In this document: piece by piece, positions 1-8,725 of the stretch
How the letters are laid out: every line of letters begins with the position of its first letter
How positions within the stretch are numbered: position 1 is the stretch's first letter
DNA from: Fervidobacterium sp.
GTDB lineage: Bacteria; Thermotogota; Thermotogae; Thermotogales; Fervidobacteriaceae
Direction: 5' to 3'
Assembly: GCA_026419195.1 (NCBI GenBank)
Contig: JANZZV010000007.1
Coordinates: forward strand, 29,078-93,077
DNA: 64,000 nt
Translations under genes and position numbers: made by a program
The notes under the pieces: generated by a model
The model's input: only the letters and a program-made list of their open reading frames with translations
Told to the model about the DNA's origin: nothing
Databases searched by the model: none

Positions 1-1
1 G

Positions 2-556
2 GCCTTTTCTTATCTTTATTTTGATTCAATTTTACCAGTTAGAAAGGAAGATCTGGGTAATATTTTTTTAGATGTTGGGACTGGTGGTGGTGTACCTGGT
101 GTTTTCCTTTCAATCGAATTTAATGTAAGAGGTGTTTTGATAGATAGTGTATGCAAAAAAATTGAATATGTAAGTAAAATTTGCAAGGAGTTGGAGATTT
201 GCAACATAGAGTTTATTTGCACACGAGCAGAAGAATTAAAAAGTATCGGTAATTACCGGGATTATTTTGATTCAGCCACATCACGAGCAGTCTCCAAAAT
301 CGCTACTGTGCTCGAACTCACAGCTGCATATGTTAAGATAGGTGGAAGGATATTAATATATAAAGGACCGGGTTACAACGAAGAACTTGGTCAATCAATA
401 AATGCCATGAAAGAGCTTGGCGTAAGACTAAAAGAAGTTAGAAATTATAACATAAAAGGTAAAGACAGATATCTGCTTGTATTTGAGAAGGTAAACTATA
501 CCCCGGATAAGTATCCAAGAAGAAGTGGTATACCTGAAAAGAGGCCAATAAAATAA
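2..556 (+). CDS. rsmG: 16S rRNA m7G527 methyltransferase RsmG, 3' part
   Basis: The reading frame is open from the window edge, so the N-terminus lies outside; about 184 residues remain. Near the start is the SAM-binding motif DVGTGGGVPG, typical of the RsmG (GidB) family, which methylates N7 of G527 in 16S rRNA. A later segment reads FDSATSRAV, matching the conserved family block (normally D.v.sRAVa), and the C-terminus YLLVFEKV also fits. A rho-independent terminator follows ten bases after the stop, so this is the last gene of its transcript. The identification is firm; only the start is missing. Confidence 0.93.
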   Translation, partial: AFSYLYFDSILPVRKEDLGNIFLDVGTGGGVPGVFLSIEFNVRGVLIDSVCKKIEYVSKICKELEICNIEFICTRAEELKSIGNYRDYFDSATSRAVSKIATVLELTAAYVKIGGRILIYKGPGYNEELGQSINAMKELGVRLKEVRNYNIKGKDRYLLVFEKVNYTPDKYPRRSGIPEKRPIK

Positions 557-565
557 ATCAGCTCA

Positions 566-600
566 GATTCCGGAATAAATCATCCGGAATCTTTTATTTT
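566..600 (+). terminator. Rho-independent terminator after rsmG
   Basis: An 8-bp perfect stem GATTCCGG/CCGGAATC (566-573 with 584-591) with a 10-nt loop is followed directly by CTTTTATTTTTTC. It lies ten bases after the rsmG stop codon. Confidence 0.9.
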
Positions 601-668
601 TTCTAATTTTGTCATACAACATCTCTCGTTGGCTTAAAGTAAATACCGATAAATACCGAATTAACATG

Positions 669-697
669 TTGAGCAAAGTAGGCTCTGGTGATATAAT
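669..697 (+). promoter_or_regulatory. Sigma-70-type promoter for the oxidoreductase/queD pair
   Basis: TTGAGC at 669-674 and TATAAT at 692-697 are separated by 17 bases, and TGA precedes the -10, giving an extended -10 element. Transcription should begin near 704, about 50 bases before the first start codon. Confidence 0.8.
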
Positions 698-708
698 CAT
701 AGCGTATA

Positions 709-729
709 TATTCATTCACTGAATGAATA
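709..729 (+). promoter_or_regulatory. Perfect inverted repeat just downstream of the promoter, candidate operator
   Basis: TATTCATTCA and TGAATGAATA form a perfect 10-bp inverted repeat around one central C. It begins about five bases after the expected transcription start. It is AT-rich with no U-tract, so it suits a protein-binding site better than a terminator. No regulator can be named from sequence. Confidence 0.55.
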
Positions 730-753
730 GACAAAGAAGGGAGAGATGTTATT

Positions 754-1848
754 ATGTTGAGAATGGCGCTAATTGGTTGTGGAAGAATAGGTTCAACAAA
801 GCATGTTGAAGCAATGATAAAGAACAGTGATGTTCTGAAAGTTCAAGCGTTTTGTGATATAGTAAGAGAGAGAGCGGAAAGCTGTTGTGAAAAGATAAAC
901 AAACACTTAGGTTACAAACCATCAGTTTATACTGATTACAAACGGATGCTCCGAGAAGAAAAGCTTGATTTTGTTGTTATAGCCACGGAAAGTGGATTTC
1001 ATTACGAAATTACCATGGAAGCCTTAAGAAATAACGTGAATGTGCTTGTTGAAAAGCCAATGGCTTTATCTACATTTCACATTGATGAAATGATAAATAC
1101 TGCAAAGAAGAATAACTTAAAACTTGGGGTATGTTTTCAAAACCGTTTTAATCCGCCAATAGTTGAGCTTAGAAAAAAGATTGATTGTGGAAGTTTCGGA
1201 AAAATAAATTACGGTGTGGCAAGTATTAGATGGAACAGGGACAAGAATTATTATGATCAAGCAAAATGGCGTGGTAGTTGGAGATTAGACGGGGGAACTT
1301 TGATGAATCAATGTACACACAATATTGATTTGCTTCAATGGATGCTCGGAGGAGAGATAGATGAGGTATATGGGGTAATAAGAAACTTTCAGCATCCTTA
1401 TATCGAAGCAGAGGATTTTGGAGGGGCGATAGTGAAATTTGCAAACGGTAGTGTTGGTATAATCGAAGGTACATCTACAATTTATCCGAAAAATTTAGAG
1501 GAGACTCTCTCGATATTTGGTGAAAAAGGTACTGTTATTATCGGAGGTCTAGCAGTTAACAAAATACAGGTTTGGCGTTTTGAGAAAGAAGACTCACACC
1601 CATTTATGAATCTTCCAGATCCGGATACTGTTTACGGTTCAGGGCATGTACCTCTTTATAGAGATTTTTGTAATGCTGTTGTAGAAAACAGAGAGCCAAA
1701 AATAAACGGTGAAGAGGGTAAGAAAGCCGTGGAGATAGTGTTAGCTATATATAAATCAGCACTTGAAAACAAACCTGTGAAATTTCCGTTTGATTTTAGC
1801 TCAGAAGATATGTTAGGTTGGAGTGATCATTATGTTGTGCGTGGTTAA
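754..1848 (+). CDS. Gfo/Idh/MocA-family NAD(P)-dependent oxidoreductase
   Basis: This 364-residue protein starts with a Rossmann nucleotide-binding segment, LIGCGRIGSTKH, and has the family motif EKP (VEKPMAL) whose lysine takes part in catalysis. A GGTLMNQCTHNIDLL segment carries the histidine typical of the active site. The family oxidises or reduces sugar hydroxyls or related substrates using NAD(P). The EKPMAL and QNRFNPPI segments recall dehydrogenases of UDP-amino-sugar acids (WlbA type), but the substrate cannot be fixed. The ATG has AAGGGAG upstream and follows a clear promoter and palindrome. The 3' end overlaps the queD-like gene by 17 bases, so the two are co-transcribed. Confidence 0.85.
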   Translation: MLRMALIGCGRIGSTKHVEAMIKNSDVLKVQAFCDIVRERAESCCEKINKHLGYKPSVYTDYKRMLREEKLDFVVIATESGFHYEITMEALRNNVNVLVEKPMALSTFHIDEMINTAKKNNLKLGVCFQNRFNPPIVELRKKIDCGSFGKINYGVASIRWNRDKNYYDQAKWRGSWRLDGGTLMNQCTHNIDLLQWMLGGEIDEVYGVIRNFQHPYIEAEDFGGAIVKFANGSVGIIEGTSTIYPKNLEETLSIFGEKGTVIIGGLAVNKIQVWRFEKEDSHPFMNLPDPDTVYGSGHVPLYRDFCNAVVENREPKINGEEGKKAVEIVLAIYKSALENKPVKFPFDFSSEDMLGWSDHYVVRG

Positions 1849-2188
1849 AGAATTTACTTTTGATGCTGCACATAATCTTGTTGAATATCATGGAAAATGT
1901 GAAAAACTTCATGGTCACACTTATAAATTGCAAGTGGTTGTCTGTGGTGAACGTGACAAAGAGGGTATGGTCATAGATTTTTTGGAGTTGAAACAAATAG
2001 TCCAAAACGAGGTGTTAAATGTATTAGATCATTCTTATATAAATGATATCATCCCTCAACCATCTGCTGAGAATATAGCAGAATGGATTTGGAATCGGTT
2101 GAAAGATAGGTTACATACTGAAAGATACAAACTCACCGAAATAAGACTTTGGGAAACACCGACTTCGTTTGTTGTTTACAACGAATAA
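1832..2188 (+). CDS. queD: 6-carboxy-tetrahydropterin synthase / PTPS family protein (QueD-like)
   Basis: A 118-residue protein of the 6-pyruvoyl-tetrahydropterin synthase family. It has the zinc-binding histidine in DAAHNL and the CxxxHGH block (C, then HGH) that supplies the catalytic cysteine and two zinc ligands. PSAENIAEW and LWETPTSFV match the conserved C-terminal blocks. QueD makes 6-carboxy-tetrahydropterin in the 7-deazaguanine (queuosine) pathway. ATG 1832 is preferred over GTG 1823 because TTGGAG ends eight bases before it. No other queuosine gene is next to it, so the pairing with the sugar-type oxidoreductase is unexplained; a pterin role is an alternative. Confidence 0.85.
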   Translation: MLCVVKEFTFDAAHNLVEYHGKCEKLHGHTYKLQVVVCGERDKEGMVIDFLELKQIVQNEVLNVLDHSYINDIIPQPSAENIAEWIWNRLKDRLHTERYKLTEIRLWETPTSFVVYNE

Positions 2189-2310
2189 ACTTATGCAACT
2201 TTTGATATTGTTTTGCACTTCCCTTTCAGCGAGATCAAATTGTGAACACTGGCATCTTTTCTGGTTTTATTTGTTTCTCTTGTGTTTTTGGCTTTGAATT
2301 ACAATAAATG

Positions 2311-2319
2311 TGATATAAT
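2311..2319 (+). promoter_or_regulatory. Extended -10 promoter for the ferric-type ABC operon
   Basis: TGATATAAT is an extended -10 (TG at 2311-2312, TATAAT at 2314-2319). The -35 is poor; CTTTGA lies 16 bases upstream. The remaining 120 bases between queD and this site show no other feature. Confidence 0.6.
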
Positions 2320-2379
2320 TGAATATATTTGTGCCAAATATAAAAGACGTTGTTAAATCTCAGTATGGAGGTGAGACAT

Positions 2380-3366
2380 ATGAAAGGTTTTTTGAGTATT
2401 TTGGTTGTATTTCTTTGTGCTGCGTTTGTAATAGCAGCAAATTACGTGAATGTTTATACAACACTTGAAGAACCGTTAGCAAGAGTACTGTTTGCGGAGT
2501 TTGAAAAAGAAACAGGAATCAAAGTTAACTGGGTAAGATTGTCTACAGGTGAGGTACTTGCAAGATTAGAAGCTGAAAAAAACAATCCACAAGCTTCTAT
2601 TTGGGTTGGTGGGGTTGGAGTCTTTCATGTTGAGGCAAAGCTGAAAGGACTAACTACACCTTATAAGGCTCCTTATAGTCAGTTTATAGATGAAAAATTT
2701 AAAGATCCTGATGGGTATTGGATAGGTTTATATGTTGGTCCACTTGCATTTGCAACAAATAAAAACAAGGCTAAAGAACTTGGAATTACCCCACCTGTAA
2801 GTTGGGCTGACTTGTTAAAACAAGAGTACAAAGGATTGATAAGAATGGCAAATCCTAATACTTCTGGTACAGCATACAATGTTATTACAACTCTTGTTAA
2901 TATTTACAAGAGAGACGAAAACAAAGTTTTTGATTACCTTAAAAAACTTGACGTAAACATAAACATGTACACAAAGTCTGGCTCTGCTCCTGGCAAAGAT
3001 TGTGCAATTGGAGAAACAACAATAGCAATAGGTTATCTTCATGACCTTGTAAAACTTCAAAAAGAAGGTGCTCCCATTGTAATAACACTTCCACGAGAAG
3101 GTAGTGGGTATGAAATCGCTGCAATGTCGTTAATAAGGGGCGGGAAAGAACCAGTAGAAGCAAAAAAACTTTACAATTGGATACTTGGAGATAAAGCTCA
3201 AACAATTATTGCAAGCTGGTATGTTATTCCACTTTCACCTAAAGCGCCTAAAAATAAGTTGGTTTATAAGCTGGAAGATGTAAATCTCATTCAACAAGAT
3301 TTGCTCTGGGAAGCCCAAAATAGAGAAAGGTTAGTGGAAAGATGGAACAAAGAAATTGGAAAATAG
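2380..3366 (+). CDS. ABC transporter extracellular binding protein, ferric-iron type (family 1)
   Basis: This 328-residue protein begins with a clear signal peptide (MKGFLSILVVFLCAAFVIAA) and then NYVNVYTTLEEP, the usual first strand of family 1 binding proteins such as FbpA/AfuA. A central GYWIGLYVGPLAFATNKN segment and NPNTSGTAY match this family, which binds Fe3+ or small anions outside the cell. There is no lipobox cysteine, so it would be free or anchored by the uncleaved signal. GGAGGTG stands six bases before the ATG. The gene overlaps the permease by 25 bases. Iron is the likely substrate from the operon type, but 2-aminoethylphosphonate or another ligand is possible. Confidence 0.82.
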   Translation: MKGFLSILVVFLCAAFVIAANYVNVYTTLEEPLARVLFAEFEKETGIKVNWVRLSTGEVLARLEAEKNNPQASIWVGGVGVFHVEAKLKGLTTPYKAPYSQFIDEKFKDPDGYWIGLYVGPLAFATNKNKAKELGITPPVSWADLLKQEYKGLIRMANPNTSGTAYNVITTLVNIYKRDENKVFDYLKKLDVNINMYTKSGSAPGKDCAIGETTIAIGYLHDLVKLQKEGAPIVITLPREGSGYEIAAMSLIRGGKEPVEAKKLYNWILGDKAQTIIASWYVIPLSPKAPKNKLVYKLEDVNLIQQDLLWEAQNRERLVERWNKEIGK

Positions 3367-5483
3367 TAAAATTCATATCTGTTTTAATCATAGTTTTTTC
3401 TATACTTTTCTGGATTCGGACAACTGTGAAAAATGAATTCTCCCGCATTACGCGGGAGAATTTGGTCAATCTAAGTAGGTTAATTTCTTTAAGTGATATT
3501 TACAGTTTAAAAGAAAAATTTCCAAGTGTTGAGTATTGTATATTTGATCTAAAGGATAACAATTTTCAAACAGTTGAGAACTTATGTGAGATAATTAAGA
3601 AACTTCCGGACTATTCATATGGAAAGGAACATGCAATGTATGAGGAAATATACATTTCAAATAAGACAGTTAAACTAAATTCTAGTACTTACTATGTTGT
3701 TTTTGCTCCAATTATGGAAGATTATGAACTGAAAGGAATAATAGTACAATTGCATGATGCTGCTGATACCTTGAAATTAATGAACACAGTGGATGTCATG
3801 TTTATAATCCTTTTTGCACTTTTTACACTTGGTTTCTCAGTAGCAATTTTTTCCGTTGACCCAGTTACAACGTATGCAATATTAATTACCTTTGCAGTTG
3901 TATTCACTTTTATTGTATATCCATTATATGAAGCTGTGAAACTTACTTTCATGCGAACAGGCACGTTCACACTAAATGTGTGGAAAGTTATACTCACTGA
4001 GAAAAACTACATCAAAGCGCTATACAACAGTATAATACTTGGTGTGTTAACAGCTACGACTTCGACTATTATAGGTTTTTTGTTTGCCTTTATCGTTACG
4101 CGAACGACTATTCTTGGTAAGAGATTTATTTCTATTGTAGCTACTTTGCCAGTTATATCACCACCATTTTCACTTACATTATCCCTAATTTTGCTTTTCG
4201 GTTCAAACGGGCTAATAACAAAACAACTTCTGCGATTGAATTGGGATGTATACGGTCTTGACGGACTTGTCCTAGCTCAAACAATGGGAATGTTTCCAAT
4301 AGCTTATTTGACACTCTTAGGTGTTCTTGACTCGATAGATAGCACCCTTGAAGAAGCTGCAATGAACATTGGAGCAAGTAGATGGAAAGTTTTTAGAACA
4401 ATAACACTTCCTTTATCAACGCCAGGTATTTTTAGTTCCTGGTTGCTTGTGTTCACAAATTCAATAGCTGATTTTGCTAATCCTTTAATGCTTGGTGGAA
4501 AATTTAATGTACTCTCGGTTACAGCTTATCTTGAAGTTACAGGAATGAACAGGCTTGATAGAGGAGCAGCTCTCTCTTTACTCTTACTTTTACCTACCCT
4601 TACTGCTTTTTACCTTCAAAGATATATTGTAAATAGAAAATCTTACGTGACCATTACTGGAAAACCGAGCGGGAGAATTGTTGAAGTAGTGGAACCAAGA
4701 ATTAAGAAAATACTAACAATATTGGTCTATTTTATAATAATTTATCTTATCGGATTGTATTCGACTATATTTATGGGATGTTTTGTAAAGAATTGGGGAA
4801 TAGATTATACGTTTACATTGGATAATATAAAAGAAGCACTTCAAAGAGGAAAAGAAGCACTCGCTGATACAACTCTTTTAGCAAGTATTTCAATGCCAGT
4901 TGCAGGTGTATTCTCGATGGTGGTGGCTTTTTTGTTCGTAAGAAAAAAATTTCCCGGAAAAAAATTGCTTCAAGGATTAGTTCTTCTTCCATTTTCAATT
5001 CCAGGCACGCTTATAGGCATTAGTTATGTCATTGCGTTTAACAAACCACCTTTGTTACTCGTTGGTACTGCTATCATCATAGTCATAAATTATGTGATTC
5101 GTGAGTTGCCAGTTGGAGTAGAAGGAGGCATAGCAACTTTGAAGCAAATAGATCCATCTATTGAAGAAGCAGCGCAAAATCTGGGAGCGAACCCGCAAAC
5201 AGTATTTACAACAATAGTACTTCCACTTATACGTCCAGCTTTTATATCAAGTTTATCGTATACTTTTGTCAGAGCAATGACTGCGGTCAGTGCTGTTGTA
5301 TTTTTGGTATCAGCAAAATGGTATCATATAACTATGCAGATTTATAACTTTTCTGAGAATCTAAGATTCGGTTTGGCAAGCGTACTTTCGTCTGTGCTGA
5401 TAATAATTGTGCTAACAGTGTTCGGTATTCTTAGACTACTTGTTAAAAAAAGTGAATACCTGGAAAAAACAATTGTTCAGTGA
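3342..5483 (+). CDS. ABC transporter permease, two fused FbpB-type domains with an extra sensor-like N-terminal region
   Basis: This 713-residue membrane protein holds both halves of the channel in one chain. Two EAA loops contact the ATPase: LEEAAMNIGASRWKVF in the first half and IEEAAQNLGANPQTVF in the second. Fused permeases are normal for the ferric (FbpB) group. Unusual is the N-terminus: one membrane helix (about 9-27), an exported region of about 115 residues containing STYYVVFAPIMEDYELKGI, and a second helix (about 148-168) before the usual permease begins near residue 178. That part resembles the topology of small Cache-type sensor domains. The start ATG lies inside the preceding gene. 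Function as importer is sure; the extension's role is unknown. Confidence 0.87.
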   Translation: MEQRNWKIVKFISVLIIVFSILFWIRTTVKNEFSRITRENLVNLSRLISLSDIYSLKEKFPSVEYCIFDLKDNNFQTVENLCEIIKKLPDYSYGKEHAMYEEIYISNKTVKLNSSTYYVVFAPIMEDYELKGIIVQLHDAADTLKLMNTVDVMFIILFALFTLGFSVAIFSVDPVTTYAILITFAVVFTFIVYPLYEAVKLTFMRTGTFTLNVWKVILTEKNYIKALYNSIILGVLTATTSTIIGFLFAFIVTRTTILGKRFISIVATLPVISPPFSLTLSLILLFGSNGLITKQLLRLNWDVYGLDGLVLAQTMGMFPIAYLTLLGVLDSIDSTLEEAAMNIGASRWKVFRTITLPLSTPGIFSSWLLVFTNSIADFANPLMLGGKFNVLSVTAYLEVTGMNRLDRGAALSLLLLLPTLTAFYLQRYIVNRKSYVTITGKPSGRIVEVVEPRIKKILTILVYFIIIYLIGLYSTIFMGCFVKNWGIDYTFTLDNIKEALQRGKEALADTTLLASISMPVAGVFSMVVAFLFVRKKFPGKKLLQGLVLLPFSIPGTLIGISYVIAFNKPPLLLVGTAIIIVINYVIRELPVGVEGGIATLKQIDPSIEEAAQNLGANPQTVFTTIVLPLIRPAFISSLSYTFVRAMTAVSAVVFLVSAKWYHITMQIYNFSENLRFGLASVLSSVLIIIVLTVFGILRLLVKKSEYLEKTIVQ

Positions 5484-5546
5484 AAGAAGACATCAGCCCT
5501 ATGTTTTAATTTGGAATTATGTTTACAAAAGGAGAGTGCATGTGCT

Positions 5547-6614
5547 GTGAAACAAGTCTCCCTCAAACTAGAAAACGTTTCAAAAATATTCAAAGATTTT
5601 AGAGGAACGGAAATTAAAGCTGTAAATGAAATAACCTTCACGGTAAAACCAGGTGAGTTTGTAACATTACTTGGACCGTCTGGATGTGGGAAAACGACAA
5701 CGTTAAGAATGATTGCTGGCTTTGAAAAACCAACGAGTGGTAGAATACTCATAAACGATGTGAACGTAGTGGATATTCCGCCATGGAAAAGAGATACGGC
5801 TATGGTTTTTCAAAGTTATGGGCTATTTCCTCATATGAACGTAAAAGAAAACATAGCTTATGGTTTAAAAATGAGAAAACTACAGAAAGAGGAAATAGAA
5901 AGGAAAGTAGAAGCTATACTAAAAATAGTTGGATTAGAAGGTTTTGGTGAAAGGCCGCCATCGAGCCTTTCCGGTGGTCAGCAACAAAGAGTTGCTCTTG
6001 CGAGAGCACTTGTGGTTGAACCAAGCGTGCTTTTGTTTGATGAGCCACTTTCTAATCTCGATGTTTTGTTAAGGGAACAAATGCGTATTGAAATAAAGAG
6101 GATACAAAAAGAAGTCGGGATAACTGCAATATATGTTACTCATGACCGAACAGAAGCATTAACTTTATCAGACAAAATAGTTCTTATGAACACTGGCAAG
6201 ATAGAGCAAACTGGCTCACCCGAAGATATTTATGAAAGACCTGTTAGTAAATTTGCTGCGGAATTTATGGGTAAGATTAATTTTTTTCCGATAGAAGTTG
6301 TTGAGAAATCATCTGAATGTACATATATAAATTTGAATGGCAAACGTTATAAAATACCTTCTCTACCTACAGCAAAAGGCGAGAGATTTGTTCTTGGATG
6401 CAGACCAGAAGGATTGAAAATTTCTGAAGATGGACCTATTTCGGGAAGAATAAGGACAATAGTTTATCTTGGCAACTTTTGTGAGTATTATGTTGATACT
6501 GATTTTGGAGAGGTAATGATTAAAATTCTCCCGCCATTTGACAAAAATCTCGTAGAAGGAATGGGTGTAAAAATTAACATTGTACCAGAGATAGCCAAAA
6601 TAATCCCTTGGTAA
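5547..6614 (+). CDS. ABC transporter ATP-binding protein, ferric/spermidine type
   Basis: A 355-residue ATPase that powers the preceding permease. It shows Walker A GPSGCGKTT, the signature LSGGQQQRVALARAL, Walker B VLLFDEP, the D-loop SNLD and the switch histidine in VTHDRTEA. The region after about residue 240 is a TOBE-like regulatory domain, as in FbpC and PotA. The start is taken as GTG 5547, ten bases after GGAGAG; an upstream TTG at 5511 has no ribosome binding site. It ends 52 bases from a convergent gene, and no clear terminator is visible between them. Confidence 0.9.
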   Translation: MKQVSLKLENVSKIFKDFRGTEIKAVNEITFTVKPGEFVTLLGPSGCGKTTTLRMIAGFEKPTSGRILINDVNVVDIPPWKRDTAMVFQSYGLFPHMNVKENIAYGLKMRKLQKEEIERKVEAILKIVGLEGFGERPPSSLSGGQQQRVALARALVVEPSVLLFDEPLSNLDVLLREQMRIEIKRIQKEVGITAIYVTHDRTEALTLSDKIVLMNTGKIEQTGSPEDIYERPVSKFAAEFMGKINFFPIEVVEKSSECTYINLNGKRYKIPSLPTAKGERFVLGCRPEGLKISEDGPISGRIRTIVYLGNFCEYYVDTDFGEVMIKILPPFDKNLVEGMGVKINIVPEIAKIIPW

Positions 6615-6666
6615 AAATGTGCTTTTGTTGAAACACCTATCATTTATGGCTCGCTTTCTGAATTAT

Positions 6667-7173
6667 TTAAAAATAATCTGTCAGTTCTGGATGTATTTGT
6701 ATGTCGTAGTCGTCTTCTTTGAATTCTTCGCCAAAATAGATTTCAAATAGCTTTTTCAACGTGAGCTTAACAAGTTTTTCTATTGTGAGATCCTTTGAAC
6801 TATCTTTGTTGATTATCGAATAAATTTTGTATTGTTCGACCACGATGGACTGAATGATATCTGTTTTGCTAATCTCTATGATTTCCGTGTCTACTACGTG
6901 AAATGTTTCGTTGAAAATGATTTCGGATTGGTTATCTTGTTCCATTAACCAGTCGATTGGATTTTCGTGTGTGAGAAATCCTGTGAGTTTTATTGTGGGT
7001 AATTTGTCGGATGGTTCGTAAAATTCTATCCTGTAGTGTCCATAGTATCTGCTATTAATAGGTTGGAACTCGATTTTTGTTCCAATTTTTGCAATTTCTT
7101 TACTTAGTTTTGATAAACTATTCTTCTCGCTTTTCAATACATACGTTACACTCACACCATCAAGAAATTTCAT
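6667..7173 (-). CDS. Hypothetical protein, last gene of the cinA operon
   Basis: I do not recognise this 168-residue protein. It has no signal peptide or membrane segment. It is rich in charged residues and predicted strands, with SRYYGHYRIEFYEPSD and a C-terminal helix LVKLTLKKLFEIYFGEEF. ATG 7173 is chosen because AGGAGG ends seven bases upstream; TTG codons just before it are too close to that site. The gene follows the YdjM-like gene by 20 bases and is probably co-transcribed with the operon that begins at cinA. Confidence 0.75.
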   Translation of the reverse strand: MKFLDGVSVTYVLKSEKNSLSKLSKEIAKIGTKIEFQPINSRYYGHYRIEFYEPSDKLPTIKLTGFLTHENPIDWLMEQDNQSEIIFNETFHVVDTEIIEISKTDIIQSIVVEQYKIYSIINKDSSKDLTIEKLVKLTLKKLFEIYFGEEFKEDDYDIQIHPELTDYF

Positions 7174-7193
7174 CAACAATCCTCCTTGTGAAA

Positions 7194-7748
7194 TTAGTAG
7201 AATTTAAATATTTTTACTGGATTCTTCCAGTAATCTGCTATCATATGACTCATAACACCTGCAAAAGCACTTATTCCTAAGAATACAGGATCATTCGTGT
7301 TGGTTGAAAATAAATATATAATAAATCCATAAATTCCGGCGAATGTAATCGAGTGAGCAAAACCTCTGTGAGAAAATATTGGCATTGATAAAAACAAGTT
7401 TATTAACCCAGCACCTATCAACATAGATATTGAAAGTGCAATCGGTATTACAAGAACCTTAGGAATTGTTATTTGTTGGATAAGTTTGATTTTTTCTGCA
7501 AGGTAAGGTGTGAAAATGTAAATTGAAAAACCAAGAGAAAGTGCTTTTGTGAAAGTTCTTAGAGGTGCGTTAGTACTATCCAAATCTGGTAAATCACTTC
7601 CTATTATGTAAAAGAGATATGACATGGCTAGCTCGACAGTGCTAGGCGAGAAATTTCTCCTAAGGCTTGTACAAATGATTATATAAACAAGTAAATAAGC
7701 GGGATAAGAAATCATACCAAATTTTAGATGGCTCAATAAATTGGGCAT
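7194..7748 (-). CDS. YdjM-like (DUF457) membrane-bound metal-dependent hydrolase family protein
   Basis: This 184-residue protein has about four to five membrane helices. It carries the family marks GSDLPDLDS early, FSHRGFAHS in the middle and SHMIADYW near the end. These Asp and His residues are the presumed metal ligands of the YdjM/DUF457 group of inner-membrane proteins. The biochemical role of the family is not established. The ATG follows GAGGTG at about nine bases. It lies between the M48 protease gene and a small unknown, all on the same strand. Confidence 0.75.
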   Translation of the reverse strand: MPNLLSHLKFGMISYPAYLLVYIIICTSLRRNFSPSTVELAMSYLFYIIGSDLPDLDSTNAPLRTFTKALSLGFSIYIFTPYLAEKIKLIQQITIPKVLVIPIALSISMLIGAGLINLFLSMPIFSHRGFAHSITFAGIYGFIIYLFSTNTNDPVFLGISAFAGVMSHMIADYWKNPVKIFKFY

Positions 7749-7768
7749 TTATTTGTTCACCTCTTTTT

Positions 7769-8725
7769 TCATTGATTTTCTAGATTTTTTAAGAACTCTA
7801 TCCTTTCATCAATCGAGGGGTACGTCTCTATTATTCTGTTTGGCCTTTTTGATACATCTTTACAGTTTGGGTGAGTAAAAAAAAGATGTTTCATAAAGTA
7901 ATAATTAACTTCAAAGCTTTTGCAGTTGAGTTTGACTTTCTCAAAAAGTTTAATCATTTCATCTAAGCTTGTGTTTTTGCTTGCAAATACATCTGCATCA
8001 AATTCTTTTTTTACACTAACAAAAATATTGGTTAATAAGGAAAGCGGAAGGAGGATAAAAGATGCTATGCTTATAAACCACAAAATAAAGAAGTTTTTGT
8101 AAAACTCTGTATTTGAGAGTTTATTTTTGTTTTTCAACAGACGTTTCAGGTTGCGATTTGATATTGTAAAGAACAACATCGGACTTCCAAACGAACCACT
8201 TACTGTTGTTAAATAATCTGTGTCACCATTTATTATGTGAAATATTTCATGATAAAATAATGCTTTAAGTTCACCATATTCAAGCTTCTCCAAAGCACCT
8301 ATCGTGATACATATTTTGTGATCATGCTTTAGCCTCCCGATAGATATTGCGTTTATTGTTTGCGAATCAACCAAGAAAAGTTCTATATCTTCTTTAAGGT
8401 CAATTTGTGAACTTGTGTTTTTAAAAAGCTCTTCGATTACTTTTAAATCAACCCTAAGATCACCTTTGTTAAATAGGTTAACTGGCTGGGCTTCGAGAAG
8501 GTTTATTATAACCCTTCCAACGATCGACATTCCAAATAGGGTTTGCAATAATGAAAATATTAAGAACAATATTGAAAATAATCCGTTGGTTTTAAACAGT
8601 AAGTCAAGCAAAAATCCGAATAGCAATGAAAAAGAGATAAAAATTCCCAGGACAACATACATAGAAATTTTATTCACGGTTTCCCTGCTCAATTTTATTA
8701 TATTTTCATGAATTTTAATCTTCAT
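7769..8725 (-). CDS. M48-family (HtpX-like) membrane zinc metalloprotease
   Basis: A 318-residue protein with two N-terminal membrane helices (about 22-45 and 48-75), a HEIFH zinc motif at residues 159-163, another hydrophobic stretch near 211-238 and a third zinc ligand Glu241 in KEFDAD. This arrangement is that of HtpX/M48 proteases, which degrade or process membrane proteins during envelope stress. ATG 8725 has GAGG eight bases upstream; GTG 8734 is an alternative. Its start overlaps the end of ddl by 11 bases, so it is translated with the cell-wall gene. Confidence 0.83.
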   Translation of the reverse strand: MKIKIHENIIKLSRETVNKISMYVVLGIFISFSLLFGFLLDLLFKTNGLFSILFLIFSLLQTLFGMSIVGRVIINLLEAQPVNLFNKGDLRVDLKVIEELFKNTSSQIDLKEDIELFLVDSQTINAISIGRLKHDHKICITIGALEKLEYGELKALFYHEIFHIINGDTDYLTTVSGSFGSPMLFFTISNRNLKRLLKNKNKLSNTEFYKNFFILWFISIASFILLPLSLLTNIFVSVKKEFDADVFASKNTSLDEMIKLFEKVKLNCKSFEVNYYFMKHLFFTHPNCKDVSKRPNRIIETYPSIDERIEFLKNLENQ

